Source of the DNA: Cannabis sativa
Lineage: Eukaryota; Streptophyta; Magnoliopsida; Rosales; Cannabaceae
Direction of reading: 5' to 3'
Length of the DNA stretch: 64,000 nt
Assembly (NCBI RefSeq): GCF_029168945.1
Contig: NC_083605.1
Span: 2,983,280 to 3,047,279, forward strand
Each line of letters starts with the position of its first letter. The first letter of the stretch is position 1. A program made the position numbers and the translations under genes. The notes under the pieces are model-generated. The model had not been told where the DNA came from. It made no database searches and saw only the letters and a program-made list of their open reading frames with translations. Positions 23,832-34,725 of this stretch are shown piece by piece.

Positions 23832-25702
23832 TGTTGGAAATTATTTTACCAGGATCTTAGATCTACTCACAAGTATGTTGTTTAACACCCTAAATATGAA
23901 CTTTCTAAAACGATGAAATAAACACATATAAAGTTTAGGAAACCTTACATTGGGTGCAGCGGAATATAATGACTCCTTCCGTTCAGATATCTAGCCATTG
24001 ATTCCTTTCTGTAGCAGAGCATTATCAATATCTGAACCTGGATCTCTTTCTCTGAATCTTTGATGCTGAAACCTCCTTCTTGCTGAAAGTCTTTCTTCAC
24101 GATCTTCCTCACTATGATTGAGGTATCACTTGCTGTGTGTGGGCACTACTCATACACTAAGGATTTCGAAATTCAAGAGGGAAGAGAAAGAAGAAGTGGC
24201 AGCTAAAGATAGGGAGAGAGAAAGGCTCAGGTTTTTCTCTGAAGGAAAAATAGAAAATTTAAGTGTAATTTTCCTGAAGCCTTCACTATCTATTTATAGC
24301 ATTCCACTAGGGTTAGGTTTGAATTATTTGGCATTAAAATAATGAAAATATCAGTTTAAATTTCCTACAAAAGTGGCTGGCCCTATACTAGTGGATTTGG
24401 GCCTCACTTTTTGCAATTTTGCAGTTTTACCTTTTCTGCATCTGATTTTCTCAAAAACGCCAATTTTCTAATTCAACCATTTAAATGCCAATTCTAACTA
24501 TTTAATAACTATAAATAATTATTAAATAATATTGTCATTTATCATATTTATTAATTGAACCATACAAAGTATCATAATTAACAAATATGCCCCTAAAACT
24601 CTTTCTTTACAATTTCGCCCTTACTTAGTGAAAAATTCACAAATAGACATAGTCTAATTTGAGAATTATAATTGATTAATCAAAACCAATTACATGAGTC
24701 TTACAAGCAATATTATCTCAACTAGTGGGGGGGCCATGGGTCTATATAACCGAGCTTCCAATAAGTAGATTAAGAATTTAGCACTAAAATTCACTAACTT
24801 ATTAATTCTTCGTTGAATCCACGCATAGAACTTAGAATTGCACTCTCAGTATATAGAATGCTCTATATGTTCCACCATATAGACACATCATTAGTTATCC
24901 ATTGTTATAATCCTAATGTGATCAATGATCCTCTATATGAATGATCTACACTGTAAAGGGATTAAATTACCGTTACACCCTACAATGTATTTTATCCTTA
25001 AAACACTTGACCCCGTATAAATGATATTTCAGCTTATGTGAAATGATTACTCCACCATTTATGTTCGTTTGGTCAAGCTCGAAGGAGATCATCCTTTGCT
25101 TACTATTCGCCAGATAGAAGCTATAGATTCCATGTTTATGCTAGCGCTCCCACTCAATTGCACTACCGTGTTCCCAAAATGTATGTATCACCCTGACCTA
25201 AAAGTAGGCTTAACTAACAAATCAAAGAACACGAATAGCCTCCTGAGATTGAGCCTAATCATAACAGGATTAAGATCATTTGATCTAGGATCAACTAGGC
25301 GATATTGACTTGAATAGATATTACGGTAAGTTTAATAAATCTAACTCAAAGTTCAATGTCGGTCCCTTCCGATGCATACTCCATGCATCCAACCTGAGCT
25401 TTACTTTAACCAATGCTCTGGAAAGAACATAGCACTTCTCCAAATGCAAGTAAACTCTGTTGTAGATTATCATATCAGTAAAACCCTGTGTCTGATAAAT
25501 CTAGGAAACTTTATTCACATAGTCATGTTTACTTTCCAATGTGTTGACGGCACAATAAACAGGATCAAGTATGTGAAAAGGGTTTCAGATGAATTCATAC
25601 ATTATGGTGAACCATGCAACATTAAATGTTATTTCTGATCTATATTAATAAGTAAATCTGATTATATTGAAATGAGTTTTATTTAGGGCATAAAACCCAA
25701 CA
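23832..25702 (-). mobile_element. Solo LTR (1,871 bp) inserted in the Tekay-like leader
   Basis: The unit runs TGTTGGAAAT...AACCCAACA, with inverted TGTTGG/CCAACA ends and a perfect 5-bp duplication, GATTG, at 23827-23831 and 25703-25707. It has no internal retroelement genes, so it is a single LTR left after recombination between the two LTRs of a former element. On the - strand it begins TGTTGGGTTTTATGCCC, which resembles Ty1/copia LTRs, and holds a TATA-like CTATAAATAG near 24290-24299. It interrupts the untranslated leader between the Tekay primer site and gag. The parent family is not certain. Confidence 0.88.
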
Positions 25703-25743
25703 GATTGTACATGTCGTGACGATCTTCGAAAGACAACCTGGCG

Positions 25744-25755
25744 GCTCTGATACCA
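25744..25755 (-). other. tRNA-iMet primer binding site of the Tekay-like element
   Basis: TGGTATCAGAGC on the - strand, three bases after the 5' LTR. It is the standard complement to the 3' end of initiator tRNA-Met and fixes the element's orientation. Confidence 0.93.
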
Positions 25756-25758
25756 AAA

Positions 25759-28116
25759 TGTAACACCCTAACTAACATAGGCGTATTACGTGATTTTTAA
25801 ACATACTGTGCAGCTCGTTGCTAATCAACGAGGTTTATGGAAAAACGTGATTAATTAAAATTTTTGCTTTTTAATTAAACTTATAAAATAATATTACAAA
25901 AGACTCGGAATCCCGATTATAAAATCATTTACAAAAGATTTAACTGATTAACTAATACATAAAATAAATGTCGTCTAACGACCAGTTACAAAAATCAGCC
26001 TCGCTGTCCCGATGATCGTACGCTCCAGGCCTAACCGCCCCGACATGTACAATCTTCACAAGCTCGCTCACGGTCCATCAGCTTTAGCCTTGCCTTTACC
26101 TACACATAAACGTAGAACTGTGAGTCGACAGACTCAGTAAGAAAAGCATAATAATACTCATACATAATCCCGGTTATGATCAGACGCCCATACCCCTGAT
26201 CATAACCCTAACTGTCGTGTCCAACACGATACTGAGTCCCGCTACTGCCATGTCCAACACGGTACTGAGCCACTACTGCCATGTCCAACATGAAACTGAG
26301 TTCTGAACGTTCATAGGGATGGTACTATTGACATGTAACAACCTGATCGGTCGAACCGGTCATACTCCGGCTGCTGGTCATACTCCAGCCTGTACCGACG
26401 TGTTACTATATCCACCTGATCGGTCGAACCGGTCATACTCCGGCTGCTGGTCATACTCCAGCCTGTACCGACGAGATACGTCAATAGTACGGAACCACCA
26501 ACCAAGTGTCAGCCTGATCGGTCAAACCGGTCATACTCCGGCTGCTGGTCATACTCCAGCCTGTACCGACGTGACAGGGTTGGATGGTTCGAAGCCAACA
26601 TACACAACTAATGTAATCTAACAGGCTTCCTACATGCTCGCTAAACATGTAATCTACATATGCATACTGTTATACTAATCTTACCTGGATTCCGAATTCA
26701 GGTGTGCCGGTCAACCTGACTGGAACTTTAGCTGAGCGACGGATTACAGGCTCCTAAACCATAAAAATCACAACACTATAAGTGACACGCTAAATCAATT
26801 CCCGGGGACTTAAACTAGGAACTAAAAGTTTCCCTATCGATAAAAAGCATGGCAAAACCCCTTAAAACATAAAAATGAGGAAAAACGCGGGTTCTAAAAA
26901 TTCCCCAACCGGTAGACCGGTTGCCCAACCGGAATTCCGGTTCTGGGAAATTCAGGACCCCCATCCGGAATTCCGGATGCACAACCGGAATTCCGGTTCC
27001 TCGCAGGCAGCAACAATCAAATTTTCATATCTTGCTCAAATCAACCCCAAATTGATTCAAACCTTCCAGACCTATTCCATATATCCCAAATAACATTCCT
27101 AAAGCATCAAACCTACCCAGAATGCACAGAAAGGAAAAACACCATGTGAGCTCCAAGCTTTGAGTTTAAACTCAAACTTGGCTAAAGCTCACTCACAAGC
27201 CTCAAAGCTAGCTTAGAATCACATAATCAAGCATAGAAACACTGCAGAAAACAAAACCTAATTCATGCAATAACTACAGCCACCAAATTCTCAATTTTTA
27301 CTTTGAAAACCTTAGCTTCTTAACAAGAAAATTAACCAACTCAAGCAAGAACAACTAGCATGCATTTCAACCTAACTAAACATAATTAATTCAACATTTT
27401 AGACATAGAAATAACAACAACAACAACAACAAGCAGCAACATCATCAAAATTCCTCCATGCATTACTCATCTTTTTCATCAAAATTTCAAGAAAACAAAG
27501 GAAGAAAACTAGACAAGAATTACCTTGATTAGAAACACTCTAACTTGCTGAAAATTACTTGAAAATGAAGAGGAAAATCCACTCTTCTAGCTGCCTCAAA
27601 TGGCCGAAAATGAGAGAGGAAAAGAGGGAGAGCTTTTTGAGAAATTTGTAATTTTTCTAAGTTTGGGAAAAAATGAAATAAAAGCCACATAATCCCATTT
27701 TATTCAGCCAACAATTAATCAAATAAACACTTATTTTTCAATAATAATTTCACTAGAAGACAAAACACTAATGGGGCAAAAAGACCATTTTGCCCCTCCA
27801 CCATAAAACCACATAAATCATACTAAAGGGGTATTTTTGGGAAATTCTAAATTCCCGGCCATTTTCGACATTCCCAATGTCTAAAACCAGTCCCAAACTA
27901 CTAACATACTAAATTGTGATTTCTACTGAGCCAAACGCCGAGTTCCAAAATACCGGGCACCGGAAATGCAAAATATGAAAACTACTGAATAACATAACCA
28001 TGCATTTCTGAATTCCATAAATAACAGTATAATAAATTATTTAAATAGCTATAAATAATTTTCATAATTAATCATAATTAACTGCTAATTTCCAAATTAA
28101 CTAAGCGGGCTTTACA
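25759..28116 (-). repeat. 5' LTR of the Tekay-like element (2,358 bp)
   Basis: Nearly identical to 16564-18911. The tandem units start at 26342, 26415 and 26513. The palindromic CCGGAATTCCGG stretches are better preserved here (near 26920-27000) than in the other LTR. Most differences between the two LTRs are transitions. Confidence 0.94.
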
Positions 28117-29939
28117 ATAGCCGTCAACATACTTTGCAAAAAGTGCCATTCAACTCTGTCAAACGCCTTACTCATATCGAGTTTAATAGCTGCATATCCT
28201 TGTTTCCCTCTCTTTAAATGCTTTAGAGAATGTAATAACTCAAAAGCAATCAGAACATTATCAGTGATAAGCTGAGATTCAAGAAAAGCACTTTGAGATT
28301 CTAATATGACTAAGGATAGGAAAGGCTTCAAACGAAGCACAATTGATTTCGAAACCAGCTTGTATAACACATTGCAAAGACTGATAGGTCTCAACTGCGA
28401 CATGGTAGAAGGCTTTTTAACTTTCGGAATCAGTGTAATAAGAGTTTGATTAAAGCTAGCAGGACTCGCACCCTCATTAAGCACTTTTAACACTGCTGCA
28501 GTAACCAAGTTCCCAACTATGTGCCAATAGTTAGTATAAAACATCACAGACATACCGTCCAAACCAGGACTGTTATCATCCACCATTGATGTGAGAGCAT
28601 TGTAAACTTCAGTAGCAGAAAAAGGTTTGCTTAAATCAGCATTCATCTCAGCTGTTATAGAGCAAGGAATAGTGGAAATAACTCTGTGAACTGCTTCTCG
28701 ATCAACACCATCAGTAGTGAATATATTTTGAAAATAACTCTCAATGACACCACACAAACCAGAGTGAGAAGTGTGCACAATACCATTATCATCTGTGAGG
28801 GATTTGATATTATTTGTATTCCTCCTTGTGGTCGCTTTTTGATGAAAATATCGAGTGTTAGAGTCACCCGATTTCAGCCAAGAGGAACGAGAACGTTGCT
28901 GCCAGTAGGCTTCTTCTTGAGACAGAAGATCGTCCAACACATTTTCACTTTGTTTCAGGTCATCAAAGTGAGTAGTAGATGTATCTAAAGAATTGTTTAA
29001 CGCTGTCACTTTTTCTTGGGAGAGTCTGATTTTTTTAGGCAAGTCTCCAAATTTTGATCGATGCCATGCTTGTAACTTAGTTGCACAGGATTGGAAATTA
29101 TCCAAGATTTGCAATGCAGGTTCTGAGCCAGTTTGAATACAATTTGCAGCAATAATAGATGAACAAGCATCTTCCTGCAACCATAGTTTTTCAAATCTAA
29201 ACCGAGATTTAAACTTTGGTGGAGGGTTGTCCAAAGTAAGTGAGATTGTTGCCTTCAAAGCTCTATGATCAGATTGAAAAAAATCCAAGTGAGAAAGAAC
29301 AGGCGAGGAAAAATTATCGATCCTGGCAGAGTTGACAAAGCCATAGTCCAAATGCTCTTTCACATTAACACCACGTGTGTTTTTGTTGTGCCAGGTTAAT
29401 CTTTCACCCTCAAAGTTTAATTCTTGTAGACCACAGAGATCCACAGCCTTACGAAAGGCATCTATTTCCACTTCAGGTTTCATAGGACCACCAAATTTAT
29501 CTGAGTGAGAAATGGTTTCATTAAAGTCACCCAGTACAAGCCATGGCAATAAGGGGGCAGTATCCTTGAGCTTTGTTAATAATTGCCAAGTAAGGTTCCT
29601 TTGAGAGACACAAGGATCACCATAAAAGCCAGAGAAGTGCCAAGAAGGGCCATCAGAGAGCGACATATAACAATCAACAAAGTTTTTACCATAATTAAGA
29701 ATAGTTACATTTACATCAGATTTCCAAAGAAAAAGAAGACCACCACTAAGACCTACTCTAGGGACTTCTACACCATTAGGGAATTTTAAAATATTACGAA
29801 ATTTAGTAATTGAACCAACACTAAGCTTAGACTCCATAATAAAAATTACATCAGGCGAAGTTTGAGAAATGAGCAAACGAAGCTGACGGACTGCTCTCGG
29901 GTTGCTCAAACCCCGACCATTCCAGGAGATGACGATCAT
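28117..29939 (-). pseudogene. LINE ORF2, N-terminal part: endonuclease and start of RT
   Basis: Starts with MIVISWNGRGLSNPRAV at 29939. The first 220 or so residues are an APE-type endonuclease; expected catalytic residues are visible as Asn7 (SWNGRG), Glu36 (IMESK), the Asp/Asn of VLGDFNET and the His of SDHRAL. Then come a linker with SWLKSGDSNTRYFHQKATTRR and the first RT blocks (NALTSMVDDNSPGLDGMSVMF, LRPISLCNVLYKLVSK, KLDMSKAFDRVEWHFL). The frame is cut at 28117 by the Ty3 element and resumes at 16563. The ATG overlaps the ORF1 stop as ATGA, so ORF2 was probably translated by reinitiation. The frame is open throughout, so the LINE was ORF2-competent when hit. Confidence 0.9.
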
Positions 29940-30905
29940 GGTGATTGGCGAGGCTGAACATCAGCCTGCGCCAAAAAAGCATTAGCACCATCAGCCTCCA
30001 GTGACAAGCTTGAGAAGTCAGAGGGGGAGACAAGTTGATCATGCATCTGAGAGTTAGTAGCATCAGCAAGTGGAGAAGCATTTGTACGACATCGCTTTAA
30101 AACTGTACGCATATTACCACTGGAAGTAACCAGTTGCCTCTTTGAAAATAAAGAAGATAGTCTATTTTCATTCCCATAAACATCGTGAGCCAAGGTGGAA
30201 TCAGGATTATTGCTGGTGATGTTAACCAGACCAGAAGAGGGTGCTGTGACGGGTGAATCAGAAGATAAGTGCTCATTTTGCATAGATGTTTTTGCTGCTG
30301 CAATATTGAGTGATGGAGTAATATGAGCATAAGCAGGAGGAGTATCCATGGATAATACTACCGATCTTTTTGGGGAAACATGAGATGTAGCAGAGCCATT
30401 CTTTTTGGACAAGTCAACAGGCGCACTAAGAGAGGCTTTAAAGGTCTTGGTAATATTTTCTGCATTGCAATGTTTATCAGTCTTACCACTATCATCAGTG
30501 GGGTCAATGATCTTAACATTTCCATGACAAGAAGGAGGAAGTGGAGATCTAACAGTGGAAGGGCCACTACCATCAGACATATTTAAAAAGTTTTGTGGGA
30601 GAGATCCATCAGTAGAACTTTCAGAAATTGCCTTGCCTTTCTCATGATTACTGATTTGGTGAGGAATTTCAGGCAAAGAGACACGAGGAGGGATAATAGG
30701 AGCAACAGTGTTTCGAACCAACCGAGTAATAAAAGGCCATGGCCCAGCCTTTGAAAAATCTTGGCAGTACCTGTCATATCCAGACTTTGGTAATGCAGAA
30801 CCTTCCATCCAAGGTCCATAGGGCAGATCAGGCTCTTTTCCTTCATCAATTTTCTCCATAAATAAAGCACACTTATCAAAAACATGACCAACAATACCAC
30901 ATTGT
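29936..30905 (-). pseudogene. LINE ORF1, 5'-truncated RNA-binding protein
   Basis: The frame is open from the truncation point near 30905 to a TGA at 29936-29938. It enters within a zinc knuckle: CGIVGHVFDKC gives the last three ligands (C-x4-H-x4-C), while the first Cys and the upstream DUF4283-type domain are missing. After it comes EPDLPYGPWM, a motif that follows the knuckle in plant LINE ORF1. The rest, about 280 residues, is Ser/Pro/Thr-rich and low complexity. ORF1 normally coats the LINE RNA. The first internal Met (30859) lies after the knuckle, so translation from it would give only the tail. Confidence 0.82.
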
Positions 30906-31099
30906 ACTACTACTAATTACTTATATATATTTTTTTTTTTTTGAGAGAGAAAGTTAATGTATATAAGAACACTATTATGAGTTGACTTTTTATTTTCTTT
31001 TTTTTTATTCTTAGGCCACTATTTTTTTTTTTTTTGTTGAAAATATAGCTAGGCTACATTAATGTATCATGTGCATATATATATATAAATGAGTGACTA
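30906..31099. other. AT-rich gap with poly-T runs
   Basis: Two poly-T runs (30931-30944 and 31021-31036) and a (TA)n stretch. No gene. Confidence 0.6.
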
Positions 31100-31981
31100 T
31101 TTAATGGTTACATTTTTATTGTAACCATCATAGTTACATTTTTCTTTGACATGTAATAGCAGGTTACTAATAGATAAATATTTTTTAAAAAAAATTAATT
31201 AATTATAATTAACTATTTTCTTAAAATAATTAATTTAATATTTAACAAGACATCTTTTAGCAATTAATATTTATAAATAATTTTTTTATTTATATTTAAA
31301 TCCTTACTCTAATTATTTTAACAATTAAGTCATTTAATTATAATATTTACAATAAAATTTATTTTTTTTTACAAAAATTAAACTTGTTTTTACACAAATT
31401 AAAATTATCTTCTTATAATAAATTTTTAAATAATTAATTATATTTAAATGATATTTAATTATTTTGTTACAATTAGATGAACTAAGTATGAGGCCTCAAG
31501 TCAATCGATAACAAGTGTAACTATTTTTTTTTAAAAAAAAATCCTTCAACTTATTTCACTTTTTACTTTTCAAATATTTAAAAGAAAAAATTAAATAATT
31601 AAGTGTAATAATTTAAAATTAAGATTACAAGTATAAAAAAATTTAAATTATGAAATTATATGTGTGTAATTTTAAATTATAAAAAGTTTTGCTAAAAATT
31701 TTAAATAATTTAAGTGCAAAAAAATAAATTGCTAAAAGATCCTTATATAGTAATAAATTGCACAAAATTAATTAATAATTATAATTAATTTAATTTTAAA
31801 ATATAATAATCTTAATTAAAGTTTTATAAGGAAATAAATTATTAGATTACTTTCAGGTTACAAATTATTTATTATTTATTTTTATTATTTAATGTTCAAA
31901 TTAATCACAACCATTTAATAGTAATCTGATGGCTTAAAAAAATGTAACCATGATGGTTACCATAAAAATGTAACTATTAAA
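31100..31981. mobile_element. MITE-like DNA element with about 44-bp inverted termini
   Basis: The left end TTTAATGGTTACATTTTTAT and the right end (inverse complement TTTAATAGTTACATTTTTAT) pair over roughly 44 bp with few mismatches; both contain GTAACCATCAT. The interior is AT-rich and non-coding. The long termini suggest a Mutator-like MITE, but I could not fix a target duplication. Confidence 0.7.
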
Positions 31982-31983
31982 GA

Positions 31984-32427
31984 CACTACAGAAAATTATT
32001 CTTTTAGTCACAACAAAACTTATTATTAAAAGTAAAAAAGTTGTAACTAAATATAAATCATCATTTGGTTCGGGTGTTTGAGTACAACTTATTAATTGTA
32101 CATATATTGGTCTCTGCTGTAAATTTTTCTTTGTGGCAATAATATTCATACTTACTTACCACCAATAAACAAAATATAAATCATCATTTTTATGTTGTGA
32201 TTAAAAAGTTTGTGGCTAAAGGTATTAGTCACAAAAATTATAATTTTTTGTAGTTAAATGTGTTTTGTCACAATACTTGTTGTAACTAAAAGTAAATTAG
32301 TGACAACTTGTATCTAAATACTATGTTTTAGTCACAAGTAACTTTTTATTGTGACTAAAAATGTTTAGTCACAAAAAATTTATATTACGACTAAAAAATT
32401 GTACTAAAAGTAGTTATTTTTTGTAGT
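31984..32427. mobile_element. CACTA-like MITE, TTTAGTCACAA family, degraded right end
   Basis: Starts CACTACAGAAAATTATT; the interior is filled with TTTAGTCACAA and TTGTGACTAAA in both orientations. It ends TTTTTTGTAGT followed by A rather than G. No clear 3-bp duplication, so it is old or damaged. Confidence 0.65.
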
Positions 32428-32464
32428 AAAAGTTTTTGCATCTTAGTCAAAATTATTCTAGTGA

Positions 32465-33075
32465 TATAGGAGCGGAGCTCGAGAAATCTAGGCTTTGGAA
32501 GTTCTGAATGAGATCGAGATTAGATTGCAAGCTGAGACTTGTTTAATTAGGAGATTCTTGAAGAGGAACGAACTGCGCTAGAGATCGAAGATTTCAGGTT
32601 TGCTTACAAAGCTTTTTACCTCCTTTATAAGTCAAAAAGCTAAGTTGGAGTGGATGCGAGATAGGGATGAAAATTCGAAGCTCTTTCATAGTAGTCTTAA
32701 CACTACAAGAAATATCACTTTTGTCAGCACATTTTTGTGCTGGTAAAATAGAATTTACTTGTGATGCGTTGGCAAAAGGGGTTGGCAAATCAATGTTGGT
32801 ATTAGAACTTTTGCCAGCATAAAATGAAAAAACGCTAGCAAAGATGACTTTTCCCAGCACGTAAATACCCTGGTAAAAGTTAGATTTTAGCCACTGCAAA
32901 TGTACGCTGGTAAAACTTTGACCTCTTTGCCAGCGTAGTTTGCGAAATGCGCTGGTAAAAGTAACTTTTACCAGCGCAGTAGCGAACTGTGCTGGTAAAA
33001 GTGACATTTCTTGTAGTGTGAAGCTAGAAAGCTTCAAAACAAGGTGTTTTCAATCAAAAACAAGGTGTCATAAAT
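32465..33075 (+). pseudogene. LINE ORF2 scrap interrupted by a MITE
   Basis: Translated on the + strand, 32630-32700 reads like the SWLKxGDxNTKFFH block of plant LINE ORF2 (here AKLEWMRDRDENSKLFHSSL). After the MITE at 32701-33018 it continues KARKLQNKVFSI, which is the normal next block. Upstream (32465-32630) the frame contains stops. Only a few hundred bases of the LINE survive. Confidence 0.7.
32701..33018. mobile_element. CACTA-like MITE, 318 bp, GCTGGTAAAAG family
   Basis: Starts CACTACAAGAAATATCACTT and ends with the inverse of CACTACAAGAAATGTCACTT; the ends pair over about 28 bp. Subterminal units GCTGGTAAAAG, TTTTACCAGC and GCCAGC recur throughout. The flanks are TAA and TGA, a 3-bp duplication with one change. 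Removing the element plus one copy restores the LINE frame. Confidence 0.85.
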
Positions 33076-33586
33076 GTAGTTATTATTGTTGCTAAAAGTA
33101 CACTAAATTAGTTATAACAAATTGTACTTGGCCACTTTGATTAAGATTAATAGTAAAAATTTTAACTAAAATATTATGAGAATTAAAGTTTAATTGATCA
33201 AACAATAATATTGCAACTTCATCTACTAAAAGTCTTATATTAAACCAAATTAATTAATTAGCTATCCTACTCAAATAGTCAAGGGGCCTTTAATTAGAGC
33301 CATTAATATTGGGTGCCTTTATATTAGAATATAATTATATTTAGAGTGCCTTTATAGACCATATGGAAGATTTGAAGTAACATGTTTTTGCTAATGAATA
33401 ATTAATAATACATAAGCTTTAGGTATCTACATTATAAATGGTAGCTGTAATTTGAGCCACTTATTAACCCTCTAAATCTAATTTTGGGTGGGTAAACCTC
33501 CAAAGCTACCATTTGGTTGACAACTTTAAACTTCTCATGTTTTTCCTAGTTATTTACAAGCATGAAACACCACATGATCATCTATA
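33076..33586. other. AT-rich spacer, no gene
   Basis: Non-coding, AT-rich. Nothing recognisable. Confidence 0.5.
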
Positions 33587-33874
33587 CACTACAAAAAAAT
33601 ATCACTTTTAGTGATAACTTTTTGGTCACAACAAAAAATTTACTTGTGACTAAATATAGTATTTAGACACAAATTGTCAATAATTTAATTTTAGTCACAA
33701 CAAGTATTGTGACTAAAAACACATTTAGTCACAATAAATTGTAATTTTGTGACTAATACTTTTAGCCACAGACCTTTTACTCACAATGTAAAAATGATAA
33801 TTTATAATTAGTCATAACTTTTTTACTTTTAGTCACAAATTTTGTTGTGACTAAAAATAAAAAATTTTGTAGTG
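33587..33874. mobile_element. CACTA-like MITE, 288 bp, TTTAGTCACAA family
   Basis: Starts CACTACAAAAAAATATCACT and ends AAAATTTTGTAGTG. The subterminal TTTAGTCACAA / TTGTGACTAAA repeats match those of the element at 31984. The flanks are ATA and TTA, so a target duplication is only partly recognisable. Confidence 0.78.
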
Positions 33875-34725
33875 TTAAATCATAATTACATATGAATAAA
33901 TAAATTTTTCGTCCCCCAAATTTTATCATATAGCAATATATTTTGTCCCTTAAGCTTTTATATAAGAATAAAAATTCCAACAGATCTTAAAAGTAGTTGC
34001 AATCTTAAACTTTGACTATTAGGCAAGTATGATAAATTTGTTAGTTAGATTTTTGTAAATATGTTAGCAATTTTACTTCCCAATCATGATCAATATCATA
34101 TATTTGTCCCCCAACCACCCCCCAATGCATGACATTTATGTTTTATTTGTCCTTCCAAACTATGATTCTAGAAGAATTTTTTCCTTCAATTTTGTTATGT
34201 TAAAATTTCTTTGCAAATGTCACCTTCCAGTTGCATTCTAGTTATTTATTTAAGGGATAATTACATAAGGCACCATTTTTTGTAAAAAAAAGTTACATTT
34301 TTACGTTTATAGAATTTCTTTTTACATTTTTACGGTTTTCCATAGAAACAACAAGAAAACAACATAAAAGTAACAAGAAAATAACATCTAAATAACATCA
34401 AAATAACATACATATAACAAAAAATCAACAAATTAACAAGAGTACAGCATAAAAAGAACGTATTTTCTGTAAATATAATCAAAAAAATCGTAAAAATATT
34501 TCAAATTTTGTGAAATCGTATTTTTGTAATTTTTTTTGTTGTTTTTGTATATTTGTGAAATAATCCTTTTATTTAAACAGTTTGTTGATATAGCACTAAC
34601 ATCACGTTAATCTAGCCCAATTCAAGAGTCCAGACAAACAAAAAAATAAATACATAATTAGTGGTTTAATGATAATTTTGAGAGTATGTATGTATATTTT
34701 TAAAGTTACTATTTGTATATTTAAT
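33875..34725. other. AT-rich spacer with a possible MITE at about 34252-34568
   Basis: The stretch 34252-34568 begins AAGGGATAATTACATAAGG and ends CACAAATATACAAA-like on the other strand (ATTTGTGAAATAATCCTTT), giving an imperfect inverted terminus. It is rich in ACAAC/AACAT tandem words. No secure duplication. The rest is featureless. Confidence 0.4.

Larger units (their letters stand above)
16564..28116 (-). mobile_element. Ty3 (gypsy) chromovirus LTR retrotransposon, Tekay-like, 11.55 kb
   Basis: LTRs at 16564-18911 (3' LTR) and 25759-28116 (5' LTR) run TGTAAAGC...GGTGTTACA on the - strand. The flanking 5 bp are identical: ATAGC at 16559-16563 and 28117-28121. A tRNA-iMet primer site and a polypurine tract sit where expected. 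The gag-pol order (gag, protease, RT, RNase H, integrase, chromodomain) is Ty3 type, and the integrase C-terminus plus chromodomain resembles the Tekay/Del clade. The two LTRs look about 98.5 % identical by eye (some 30-40 differences), so the insertion is young to middle-aged. It sits in LINE ORF2 and itself contains a solo LTR. Confidence 0.94.
14222..30905 (-). mobile_element. L1-type LINE, 5'-truncated, split by a nested Ty3 element
   Basis: On the - strand, ORF1 (30905-29936), ORF2 (29939-28117, then 16563-14266) and a poly(A) tail (poly-T at 14222-14233 on the given strand) form one non-LTR retrotransposon. It is interrupted between 28116 and 16564 by an LTR element with a 5-bp duplication. 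Removing that insert plus one ATAGC copy restores a continuous ORF2 frame. The 5' end stops inside the ORF1 zinc knuckle, the usual result of incomplete target-primed reverse transcription. I could not find a convincing target duplication for the LINE itself. Confidence 0.88.

Noticed and set aside
14210..30930. Target-site duplication of the LINE
   Set aside because: Short AATTA/TTAAGTA-like words occur at both edges, but no convincing match of 7-20 bp was found.
30931..30990. Second LINE poly(A) tail (poly-T followed by GAGAGAGAAAG)
   Set aside because: No LINE coding sequence follows it; a simple T run is equally likely.
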